DNA from: DASQFI01 sp035633215
GTDB lineage: Bacteria; Acidobacteriota; Vicinamibacteria; Vicinamibacterales; SCN-69-37
Assembly (NCBI GenBank): GCA_035633215.1
Contig: DASQFI010000025.1
Span: 1 to 64,000 of the forward strand
Direction of reading: 5' to 3'
DNA length: 64,000 bases
A program made the position numbers and the translations under genes. The notes beneath the pieces are model-generated. The model worked only from the letters and a program-made list of their open reading frames with translations, searched no databases and had not been told where the DNA came from. Below are positions 17,898 to 26,013 of the stretch, piece by piece (the stretch's first letter is position 1; each line of letters opens with the position of its first letter).

Positions 17898-20800
17898 ATG
17901 AGACCGGGTATGTCTATGACCTCAGACCGAATCGTCCGTGTGTGCGTTCTGATCGCCCTGGTCGCGGTCTCGCTCGAAGCCCGTGGCAGCCAGGAGGTCC
18001 GGCAGGATGTGCGAATCGCCACCGCGGTAGGCGGGGTCGGCGTCGCGCCGGCCGGCGCGCCGTCCATCTCCACCCCGCTGTCGCCGATCACGAGCACGGG
18101 CACCGGATTGATTGTCGGCCGCGTGATCGACGCTGGCACGGGCCGTCCCGTTGGGGGCGCCCTCGTGTCGATCGGCGGCTCGGCGCCACCAGCACCAGGG
18201 CGGACTGTCGTCATGAATGCCCCCGGCGGTCAGCCGGTGACCTTCGGTCCGTCCGGCCCGTCGATGCCGCGGCTCATGACCGACAGCGAAGGCCGGTTCG
18301 TGTTCCGCAACCTGCCGAAGGGCGCGTTCAACCTCACCGCCGTGAAACCGGGCTACGTTGACGGCGCGTACGGACGGTTGCGTCCGAACGGCGCTTCGCA
18401 ATCGCTCGAGCTCGGCGAAGGCGAACGCCTGAACGATCTGACGATTCGCGTCTTTCGCTTCGCGACCATCTCCGGCGTCGTGAGCGATCAGACGGGCGAT
18501 CCGGCCGTCGCCGTCCAGGTCCGCGCGTATCGCCGCGGCTTGAGCGGCGGCCGGCGGATCTTGTCACCTGCCGGCACCAGCATGACCGACGACCGCGGGG
18601 CGTATCGCCTCTTCAATCTGATCCCCGGCGAATACGTCGTCTCGGTCCCGAGCGTGCAGTCGAGCGTGCCGGCGAACATGCAGCTTGGCGGACGCATGTC
18701 CCCTGATCTCATCGCGACGGCGATCTCGGGCGGGTCCGGCGAGTTCTCGATCGGCACCGGCGGCACGCAGGTCGGATCCGACGGGCGATTCCTTCTTCAA
18801 CCAGGGATGCGCGGATCGACCGGCACGGCGCCCGACGCCAGCGGCCGGCTGCTCGTGCACCAGACGGCATATCACCCCTCGGCCAGCACCGTTGGACAGG
18901 CGCAACCCGTCACGGTGGCGTCCGGTGACGACCGCAGCGGCGTGGACGTGGCGTTGAAGCTCGTCCCGAGCGCGACCATTTCCGGCCGCCTGCTCGGACC
19001 GACCGGACCGGCGGAAAGCTACATGCTGCACCTCACGCCGACCGACACGGGCGAGATGTCGACCGACCCGGATGTCGCGACGGCGGTGACGGCCGCCGAC
19101 GGGTCCTTCATGTTTTTCGGCGTGCCGGCCGGGCAGTACGTGATTCAGACGCTGCGGGCGCCGCGGACCGCGATCACCGGCGCGGCGACGATGATGGTCA
19201 ACCAGGGCTCCGGCAACATGTCGTTCACGTCGATGACGTTGGGCGGCGCCGGAGGGCCAGCCGCGCCGCCGACGAACACGGAGCCCACGCTCTGGACTGC
19301 CACACCCGTGACCCTCGGGGCGACGGACATCGGCGACCTGACCATCAACTTGAATACGGGTCTCAAGATCAGCGGCCGGACGGAATTTCAAGGTGCAGCC
19401 GAGCGCCCCCCTGGCGATCGCCTCGCCCAGGTCACCGTGATGCTCGAGTCGGCCGACGGCAGGTCGCGCACCGGAACGTTGCCGGCGCGTCTTCAAGCCA
19501 ACGGTCTGTTCACGACGGCCGGCGTGCCGCCGGGCAAATATCTGCTTCGCGTGATCAATCCGCCGGGCGGCTGGGACGTGCGGTCGATCATGCTCGGAGG
19601 CGTCGACGCCTCCGACACGCCAATCGACTTCGAGGACAAGGATCTCGCGGGGGCGGTCATTACGTTTAGCGATCGCGTCTCGGCGCTGTCGGGAACCGTC
19701 AAGAGCACGCAAGGGGCGGTCGACAACGCGGCCGCGGTCGTGATCTTTCCGACCGACAATCGCGCCTGGACGTACAACAACGCTCGTCGCGTCCGGATGA
19801 CGCGGGCGAGCAAGTCCGGCACCTACACGTTCAACGGCCTGCCGGAGGGCGACTACTTCCTGATCGCGATTCCCGAGGAGGTCGCGAGCGAGTGGCAGGA
19901 TCCGCGGTTCCTCGAGGCGATGTCGCGCGAAGCCACGCGCGTCACGATCGTCGAGGGCGACAAACGCACGCAGGACCTGGAGCGGCGCAACATCCGGCCG
20001 GTCGAAGGCCGGGATCTCGCTGCCGTCGTGATCGCCGGCCCTGGCCAGCCTTCGCCAAGGCTTCGGCGGTCCGCCCAGCCTCCGCGCGTTTCGTTCTCCG
20101 CGCGCTTCGGCGGGCCACCGAAGCTTCACGCGAAGGTGGCCGTAGCTTCAGCGGAGGCGGAAGGGCCGGCCTACACCGAACCGCAGTCCACCCAACAGCA
20201 GCAGACCCGCGATCCGCGCGCGACGCCCGCGCGCGATCGTGCCGCCGATCCCGCCGGCACCGGAGCGATCGCCGGCGTCGTTCTGCAAGACGACGCCTCG
20301 AACACGCCGATGCGACGCGCGCGCGTGACCCTTCGCCGCAGCGAGGGCACAGCCGAGCGCGCGACGATGACCGATGACAGCGGACGGTTTTCGTTTGCGG
20401 CGCTCCCGGAAGGTCGGTACACGCTTCTTGCCGGCAAGGCGGCGTATCTCACCGTTTACCACGGCGCCGCGCGCGCCGGACGCGGGCCCGGATCGCCGAT
20501 CGCACTCGCGGCGGGACAACAGCTCGGCAATCTCGTCGTTCGCATGCCGCGCGGTGCGGTCGTCACCGGCATGGTCAGCGATCAGTTCGGCGCGCCCGTG
20601 CCGAACGTCGGCGTGCGGTTCATGCAGTCGCAGATGAGCGGCGGCGAGCGCCGTCTGATGACGGTGCCGGCCCCCGGCTCGGTGACCGACGATCGCGGCA
20701 TCTATCGCGCATATGGGCTGATGCCCGGCAACTACGTCGTCAGCGTCGTGCCGCCGCCGCAGGGCGGCTCGGAGATTCGGCAGTTGTCGCAATCGGATCT

Positions 20801-22061
20801 CCAGGCAGCCATGAACGACATGCGCCAGCAGCCGGGCGCGGCGGCGCCGGCGCGGCCAGCTGGCACGCCGGCGGATGCCGGGTCGGCGATCGTGCCCGGC
20901 CGCTCGGTCGGCTACGCGCCTGTGTACTACCCGGGCACGACGGTGCAGGCCGAAGCGGGACAGGTGACGGTCGGTCCCGGCCAGGAGCTCACGGGGATCG
21001 ATCTGTCGATGCGCCTGGTGCCGACCTCGAAACTCGCGGGCACGGTCCTCGGCGTCGATGGCCGGCCCGCCGCGGGTTCGATGGTGATGGCGCTCCCGGC
21101 GGACTCGGCAGCCGCGGTCAGCAGCCGAAGCACACAAACCGATCAGGAAGGAAAGTTCTCGCTGCCGAACGTCGCGCCGGGCCGGTACACGCTCATCTCG
21201 CGCGGCGGTGGTCCCGGTGCGATGGCAATGGGCGAGCGAATGGTGATCCTTTCGGCACCACCTGGAATCGGAGGGCCGCCTGGCGCGGGCATGCCGCCGC
21301 CCCCCCCGCCGCCGCCTCCGCCTGGAGCCTCGCCGCTCTACGCCGAACAGGAACTCGACGTCAGCGGCGAAGACATCAGCGGCCTCTCGTTGACGCTGCA
21401 GCCGGGCATGACGGTTTCGGGGCGGATCGTCTTCGAAAGCAAAACCGGTGCGACGCCGCCCGACTTCAACCAGATTCGCGTGATTCTCTCCAACGCCAGT
21501 CCCAATCGAGTGACCATGGGCACGCCGCCAGGACAGGTCGACTCGTCAGGAAATTTCGCCATCCAGGGCGTGCCGCCGGGGCAATATCGATTTGGCTCGA
21601 CGGTGACGGCGCCCGGCGCGTCCGGCCCGGGCTGGACGCTGAAATCGGCGATGGCTGGCGGCCGTGACACGCTCGACACCCCGCTCGAGGTCCGGCCGGG
21701 CGGGAACGTTGAAGGCGTCACGATCACGTACAGCGATCTCGTCAGCGAAATTTCCGGGACGCTCAGCGACGGCAAAGGCAAACCGATCTCCGACCTCTCG
21801 ATCCTCGTGTTCACGACGGACCGCTCGCTATGGGGCACGCCGTCGCGGCGCCTGCGGCAGCCGACACAGCCGTCGAGCGACGGCAAGTTCAGAATTACGG
21901 GACTGCCGGCCGGCGAGTATTTCCTCGGCGCCGTGACCGATCTGGAACCGGGCGACTGGCAGGATCCGGCGTTCCTCGAGCAGCTCTCGGCCGCGGCGAT
22001 CAAGATGACCATCGCGGACGGCGAGAAGAAGGTTCAGGACATCAAGATTGCTGGTGGGTAA
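17898..22061 (+). CDS. Giant CarboxypepD_reg-like protein, apparently two fused paralogues
   Basis: A 1387-residue exported protein with a signal peptide (VCVLIALVAVSLEARG). Residues about 1-700 are one complete family member, ending in TIVEGDKRTQDLERRNIRP, which is where the relatives stop. Residues about 755-1387 are a second complete member beginning TGAIAGVVLQDDASNTPMRRARVTL and ending VQDIKIAGG, but with no signal peptide of its own. The roughly 50 residues between (around GPGQPSPRLRRSAQPPRVS) are encoded by a REP-type palindromic element at 20034-20174 that is open in this frame. The start ATG has GGGGG 4 nt upstream. A strong terminator follows. Function unknown; likely surface or secreted. 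Confidence 0.82.
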   Translation: MRPGMSMTSDRIVRVCVLIALVAVSLEARGSQEVRQDVRIATAVGGVGVAPAGAPSISTPLSPITSTGTGLIVGRVIDAGTGRPVGGALVSIGGSAPPAPGRTVVMNAPGGQPVTFGPSGPSMPRLMTDSEGRFVFRNLPKGAFNLTAVKPGYVDGAYGRLRPNGASQSLELGEGERLNDLTIRVFRFATISGVVSDQTGDPAVAVQVRAYRRGLSGGRRILSPAGTSMTDDRGAYRLFNLIPGEYVVSVPSVQSSVPANMQLGGRMSPDLIATAISGGSGEFSIGTGGTQVGSDGRFLLQPGMRGSTGTAPDASGRLLVHQTAYHPSASTVGQAQPVTVASGDDRSGVDVALKLVPSATISGRLLGPTGPAESYMLHLTPTDTGEMSTDPDVATAVTAADGSFMFFGVPAGQYVIQTLRAPRTAITGAATMMVNQGSGNMSFTSMTLGGAGGPAAPPTNTEPTLWTATPVTLGATDIGDLTINLNTGLKISGRTEFQGAAERPPGDRLAQVTVMLESADGRSRTGTLPARLQANGLFTTAGVPPGKYLLRVINPPGGWDVRSIMLGGVDASDTPIDFEDKDLAGAVITFSDRVSALSGTVKSTQGAVDNAAAVVIFPTDNRAWTYNNARRVRMTRASKSGTYTFNGLPEGDYFLIAIPEEVASEWQDPRFLEAMSREATRVTIVEGDKRTQDLERRNIRPVEGRDLAAVVIAGPGQPSPRLRRSAQPPRVSFSARFGGPPKLHAKVAVASAEAEGPAYTEPQSTQQQQTRDPRATPARDRAADPAGTGAIAGVVLQDDASNTPMRRARVTLRRSEGTAERATMTDDSGRFSFAALPEGRYTLLAGKAAYLTVYHGAARAGRGPGSPIALAAGQQLGNLVVRMPRGAVVTGMVSDQFGAPVPNVGVRFMQSQMSGGERRLMTVPAPGSVTDDRGIYRAYGLMPGNYVVSVVPPPQGGSEIRQLSQSDLQAAMNDMRQQPGAAAPARPAGTPADAGSAIVPGRSVGYAPVYYPGTTVQAEAGQVTVGPGQELTGIDLSMRLVPTSKLAGTVLGVDGRPAAGSMVMALPADSAAAVSSRSTQTDQEGKFSLPNVAPGRYTLISRGGGPGAMAMGERMVILSAPPGIGGPPGAGMPPPPPPPPPPGASPLYAEQELDVSGEDISGLSLTLQPGMTVSGRIVFESKTGATPPDFNQIRVILSNASPNRVTMGTPPGQVDSSGNFAIQGVPPGQYRFGSTVTAPGASGPGWTLKSAMAGGRDTLDTPLEVRPGGNVEGVTITYSDLVSEISGTLSDGKGKPISDLSILVFTTDRSLWGTPSRRLRQPTQPSSDGKFRITGLPAGEYFLGAVTDLEPGDWQDPAFLEQLSAAAIKMTIADGEKKVQDIKIAGG
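20034..20174. repeat. REP-type element inside an open reading frame
   Basis: GCCGGCCCT at the left and AGGGCCGGCCTAC at the right (20162-20174) match the ends of the REPIN at 12902-12954. The interior carries CTTCGCC/CTTCGGCGG palindromes like those at 8079. It lies exactly between the two paralogous halves of the 17898-22061 gene and is translated in frame. Confidence 0.75.
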
Positions 22062-22065
22062 AGAA

Positions 22066-22139
22066 GACCTCGGGAGTCTTTAAGCCAGGACCTTACACCG
22101 GCTTATTGCCTGAAGACTCCCGAGGTCCTCTTTTTCTTC
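22066..22139 (+). terminator. Rho-independent terminator
   Basis: GACCTCGGGAGTCTT (22066-22080) and its perfect complement (22113-22127) are followed by CTCTTTTTCTTC, a good T-tract on the plus strand. It ends the giant CarboxypepD_reg gene. The right arm lies inside the C-terminal coding region of the convergent lipoprotein gene. Confidence 0.8.
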
Positions 22140-22858
22140 ATTACCCACCACGCGATCCCGCCCAGCACGATCACGGCGGCAACGAACGCGCCCGCGAACA
22201 GTCCGAGTGTCTGATAGAGGATGGACTGCGCGCCCATCACGACATTGATCTCAATCGGCTTCCCGGCGAGCCGATCCTCGAGCGTCTGCTCCCAGGTCAG
22301 GATGTTGCCGCGCTCGAGCGATCCGTTCGATCCATCGAGTGTCTTGACGTTGTGATCGAGCACGCGGCTCGGCAGGTGCAGCTTGAACGCCACGAGCTCG
22401 CTGCGATCCCACGCGGGCGCTCCGGGATCGCCGCCGGACGGCGCGCCCACCGCCTGCTGATACCGCAGGTTTTCGCCCTCGGCAACGAGCCGGTACGTGG
22501 ACCAGCCCAGCCACTTGCACGTGTTCTCGGCACGCACATCCACGATGCGCAGGCGCACCTGGATGAATCGTCGTCCCTTCCGCCGCCATGGCTGGGTAAC
22601 GTTCATCACGTCGCATCCGCCTGACTCGAAGGCCCGCCGGATCGTCGACCGATCCAGGCGGGCCGCGTCAGAATCGAGCGGCATGCCGCGCAGCGCCGCC
22701 AACGCCGGGAGCGACGCGTCGAGGAGGACCGTCGCCGATCCGTCGGTCGCGAGGTAGAGCTGCTCCTCGTACTCGTACTGCCGGCCCAGCGGATTGCACG
22801 CAGCGATGATGAACAGCGCGAGTGCCGCGCGCGCTCTGGCGATCGACCGGACGACCAT
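22103..22858 (-). CDS. Predicted lipoprotein with a C-terminal membrane anchor
   Basis: About 251 residues. The N-terminal hydrophobic segment ends in a lipobox (FIIAACN), so the mature protein should carry lipid on that cysteine. The middle part is a beta-rich domain (EEQLYLATDGSATVLLDASLPALAAL is split here as EEQLYLATDGSA and TVLLDASLPALAAL). The C-terminus has one hydrophobic helix (GLFAGAFVAAVIVLGGIAWW) and a basic tail KKKR. I do not recognise a named family. The start at 22858 is the ATG nearest the signal; ATGs at 22876 and 22891 are also in frame, the last overlapping the polA start codon on the other strand. It is divergent from polA. Confidence 0.7.
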   Translation of the reverse strand: MVVRSIARARAALALFIIAACNPLGRQYEYEEQLYLATDGSATVLLDASLPALAALRGMPLDSDAARLDRSTIRRAFESGGCDVMNVTQPWRRKGRRFIQVRLRIVDVRAENTCKWLGWSTYRLVAEGENLRYQQAVGAPSGGDPGAPAWDRSELVAFKLHLPSRVLDHNVKTLDGSNGSLERGNILTWEQTLEDRLAGKPIEINVVMGAQSILYQTLGLFAGAFVAAVIVLGGIAWWVMKKKRTSGVFRQ

Positions 22859-22889
22859 CCAGCGAATGATATACATTCGTACCCGGTCC

Positions 22890-25580
22890 ATGCCTCGCGT
22901 GTTTCTGATCGACGGCAGCTCGCAGATGTATCGCGCGTACCACGCCATCCACGGACTGACCGGTCCGGATGGCCGATCGACGAACGCCGTCTACGGATTC
23001 GCGACGATGCTGCGCAAGCTCATCGCCGATCACCATCCGGAGTTCATCGCCGCGTCGTTCGATCTGGCCGGGCCGACGTTTCGCGCCGAGCTCGCCGCCG
23101 ACTACAAGGCGAATCGCACGCCCATGCCGCCCGATCTCGCCGAACAGGTCGGTTGGGTGCGGGAAGGCTGCGAGGCGCTCGGCGTTCCCGTGCTGACGTT
23201 CGCGCGCTACGAGGCCGACGACGTCATTGGAACACTCGCGCGGCAGGCGCGCGAGCGCGGCTTCGAGGTCGCTATCGTCACGGGCGACAAGGATTTCTTC
23301 CAGCTCGTCGGCGACGGCATTCGCGTCTACAACCCGCGCGATGAAGGCGTCTGGTTCGACGAAGCCGGCGTCCAGGAGAAGCTCGGCGTGCGGCCCGATC
23401 AGGTTGTGGACGTGCTGGCGTTGATGGGCGACAGCATCGACAACATCAAAGGCGTGCCGGGGATTGGCGAAAAGGGCGCGCGCGAGTTGATCGGCGCGCA
23501 CGTGTCGCTCGATTCGCTGCTCGAGGCCGCACCGACGATTCAACAGAAACGCTATCGGGAAGCGCTCGTGACGCACGCGCAGTCCGCGCGCGACAGCCGG
23601 GAACTGGCGCGGATTCGCACCGACGTGCCCGTCACGTTCGAGCCGGAGGCCGTCCGGTATCGCGGACCCACACGTGAGCGCGCCTACGCGCTGTTCTCGA
23701 TGCTCGGCTTTCGAACGCTCGTGGCCGAGTACGCGCCGACCGCCGAGACCGCCACGCGCGATTACGGCGTCATCGGGTCGCTCGAGGAGCTGGACCAGCT
23801 CGCCGGCACGCTCCGACAGGCCGGCCGGTTCAGCGTCGCGCCGATTGCCGCGGCCGAGACGTCAGCCGTTCGCGCGCTCATCGTCGGGTGGGCGTTCTCG
23901 TGGGCGCCAGGATCGGCGCGGTACGTGCCGATCGCGCACAGCGGCCTCGGCGATCCGCCGAATCTGCCAACCCCCGACGTCTTCGCGCGGCTCGGGCCGA
24001 TCCTCTCGGATCCGGCCATCGTCAAAATCGCGCACGACCTCAAGTTCACGACGATCGCGGCGGGCCGCGAGGGGGTCGAGGTCCGTGGCGACGAATTCGA
24101 CACGATGGTCGGGAGCTACTTGATCGACGCCACACGGTCGAGCCATTCGATCGACGGTCTCGCGCTCGAGCGATCGGACTATCGGGCCCTGACCGAACAG
24201 GACGTCGTGGGTAAAGGCGTGAAGGCGGTCACGCTCGAGGCGGTGCCGGCGATCTCGCTGGCGGTGTTTGCCGGCGAGCGCGCGGACGTCCCGCTCACGA
24301 TCGCGCCGCAGCTGCGCGAGGAACTGAAAAGAGAGGGCCTGGACAGCGTCTACCGCGAGTTGGAGCAGCCGCTGATTCCGGTGCTGGCAGACATCGAACG
24401 CGCCGGCATCAAAGTCGATGCGGCCGTCCTGGCGAAGCTCGCGACGACGATGCAGGCCGAGCTCAACGATCTGTGCGTGCAGATCTTCGGCTTCGCCGGG
24501 TGCGAATTCAACATCAACTCGCCGAAACAACTGGCTGACGTGCTGTTCACGAAGCTCAACCTCCAGCTCACGAAGAAGACCGGCAAGACGCGCGTCATCT
24601 CGACCGCCCAGGACGTGCTCGAGGAGCTGGCGGTCACGCACGATCTGCCGCGGCTCGTCCTGAAGTGGCGCAGCATCCAGAAGCTCAAGGGCACGTACGT
24701 GGACGCGCTGCCGGAGCTCGTCAACCCGTCGACCGGCCGCGTTCACACGACGTTCAATCAGGCGGTCGCGGCGACGGGACGGCTGAGCAGCAGCGATCCG
24801 AACCTCCAGAACATCCCGATCCGCACGGCGCTCGGGCGCGAGATTCGTCGCGCGTTCGTCGCCGAGCCCGGTTTCGTGTTGATCTCGGCGGACTACTCGC
24901 AGATCGAGCTGCGGGTGCTCGCGCATCTCTCCGGCGACACCGCCCTCAGCGATGCATTCACTCAGGGGATCGACATTCACGACCGGACGGCCGAGCGGGT
25001 CTTTGGGACCTCGAGCGGCCTGGATCCGCATGAGCTGCGCCGGCGGGCCAAGATCATCAACTACGCGCTGCTCTACGGAAAGACCGCGTTCACGCTGGCA
25101 AAGGACATCGGCGTGTCGAAAGAGGCCGCGCAGGAATTCATCGACGCCTATTTCGCCGGATACCCGTCCGTGCGCGCCTACATCGACAAGACGCTCGAAG
25201 ACGCTCGCGCGAGCGGCGTCGTCCGCACGATGAGCGGCCGCCGCCGGCTCGTGCCGGAGCTCACGAGCAAAAACGGCCAGGTGCGCATGGCCGCCGAGCG
25301 CGAGACTGTCAACATGCCCATCCAGGGCACGGCCGCGGACGTCCTGAAAAAGGCGATGATCGACGTTCACGCCGCATTGAAGGATTTCAATGCGGACCGG
25401 CCGACTCCGGCGAGAATGATCCTCACCGTCCACGACGAGCTCTTGTTCGAGGCGCCCGAGGGGCACGCCGGCGCGGTCGCCGACCTCGTCCGCGACGTCA
25501 TGGAGCGCGCGTACCCGCTCAGCGTGCCGCTCACCGTGGACGTCGGGATCGACAGGAACTGGAACGACGCGAAGCCCTGA
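22890..25580 (+). CDS. polA: DNA polymerase I, proofreading domain inactivated
   Basis: Replication/repair polymerase of 896 residues. The 5'-3' exonuclease domain is complete (residues 1-290; FLIDGSSQMYRAYHAI, RYEADDVIGTLA, TGDKDFFQLV). The 3'-5' exonuclease domain (about 310-470) has lost its metal ligands: the FDTE-type motif reads FSVAPI (Ala317, Ile319), the KYD motif reads KFT (Thr387) and the YxxED motif reads FAGER (Phe460, Arg464). The polymerase domain is intact: motif A SADYSQIELRVLAHLSGD (Asp668), motif B RRRAKIINYALLYG and motif C VHDELLFEAP. Motif B has Tyr725 where E. coli has Phe762. The start ATG at 22890 gives the family N-terminus MPRVFLIDG. Confidence 0.96.
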   Translation: MPRVFLIDGSSQMYRAYHAIHGLTGPDGRSTNAVYGFATMLRKLIADHHPEFIAASFDLAGPTFRAELAADYKANRTPMPPDLAEQVGWVREGCEALGVPVLTFARYEADDVIGTLARQARERGFEVAIVTGDKDFFQLVGDGIRVYNPRDEGVWFDEAGVQEKLGVRPDQVVDVLALMGDSIDNIKGVPGIGEKGARELIGAHVSLDSLLEAAPTIQQKRYREALVTHAQSARDSRELARIRTDVPVTFEPEAVRYRGPTRERAYALFSMLGFRTLVAEYAPTAETATRDYGVIGSLEELDQLAGTLRQAGRFSVAPIAAAETSAVRALIVGWAFSWAPGSARYVPIAHSGLGDPPNLPTPDVFARLGPILSDPAIVKIAHDLKFTTIAAGREGVEVRGDEFDTMVGSYLIDATRSSHSIDGLALERSDYRALTEQDVVGKGVKAVTLEAVPAISLAVFAGERADVPLTIAPQLREELKREGLDSVYRELEQPLIPVLADIERAGIKVDAAVLAKLATTMQAELNDLCVQIFGFAGCEFNINSPKQLADVLFTKLNLQLTKKTGKTRVISTAQDVLEELAVTHDLPRLVLKWRSIQKLKGTYVDALPELVNPSTGRVHTTFNQAVAATGRLSSSDPNLQNIPIRTALGREIRRAFVAEPGFVLISADYSQIELRVLAHLSGDTALSDAFTQGIDIHDRTAERVFGTSSGLDPHELRRRAKIINYALLYGKTAFTLAKDIGVSKEAAQEFIDAYFAGYPSVRAYIDKTLEDARASGVVRTMSGRRRLVPELTSKNGQVRMAAERETVNMPIQGTAADVLKKAMIDVHAALKDFNADRPTPARMILTVHDELLFEAPEGHAGAVADLVRDVMERAYPLSVPLTVDVGIDRNWNDAKP

Positions 25581-25599
25581 ACATGAAGGGCGTGAAGGG

Positions 25600-25962
25600 A
25601 TGAAGGACATGAAGAAGGTCTTCATGGCCGTGATCCTTGTCGACCTCGGGTTTCTTTTCGCGCAGCCAGATCTCGGTGCGTCCGTCAAGCCGATCCGCGA
25701 TGACTGGGTCGTGGTGTTTTCCGCTGACAAGAGGTACTGGTGGCTCGGTTCGCGCCGCGTGCGCGCCGTTCGCCCGGATCCGACCGGCCGATACACCTTC
25801 CGCGCCCTCCCGGCCGGCACGTACGCGGTGACACTGGTCCCGGATCCGATTCCGGGTGACGGCTTGACGGCAGCCAGGCTGCAGGCGCTGGTTTCGGCAG
25901 GTATTCGCGTCACGGTCGCGGAGGGCGAGCGAAAAGAGCAGAATTTTCGGAAGGTGAAATGA
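25600..25962 (+). CDS. Mini CarboxypepD_reg protein: signal peptide plus one C-terminal module
   Basis: A 120-residue protein. A signal peptide (MKKVFMAVILVDLGFLFAQ) leads directly into the last module of the large family (WVVVFSADKRYWWLGSRRV, GRYTFRALPAGTYAVTLV, RVTVAEGERKEQNFRK). All other modules are absent, so this is either a deletion derivative or a reduced, single-domain secreted form. The ATG region repeats ATGAAGGACATGAAG, so the exact start is uncertain. The stop codon lies in the left arm of the perfect palindrome at 25959-26013. Confidence 0.7.
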   Translation: MKDMKKVFMAVILVDLGFLFAQPDLGASVKPIRDDWVVVFSADKRYWWLGSRRVRAVRPDPTGRYTFRALPAGTYAVTLVPDPIPGDGLTAARLQALVSAGIRVTVAEGERKEQNFRKVK

Positions 25963-26013
25963 CCTCCGAGGTCATTTTCGGACCCCTCACCCGAAAATGA
26001 CCTCGGAGGTCAT
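25959..26013. terminator. Perfect 23-bp inverted repeat spanning a stop and a start codon
   Basis: 25959-25981 and 25991-26013 are perfectly complementary around a 9-nt loop; each arm also holds the near-palindrome ATGACCTC(C/G)GAGGTCAT. The upstream gene's stop (25960-25962) is in the left arm and the first in-frame ATG of pcnB (25997) is in the right arm. It may end one transcript and also mask the next start. Confidence 0.75.

Noticed and set aside
18564..20129. Long open frames antisense to the CarboxypepD_reg genes
   Set aside because: Arg/His-rich low-complexity products; the plus-strand proteins have signal peptides and conserved modules.
23862..25913. A 683-codon open frame opposite polA
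   Set aside because: No motif, and polA is complete on the other strand.
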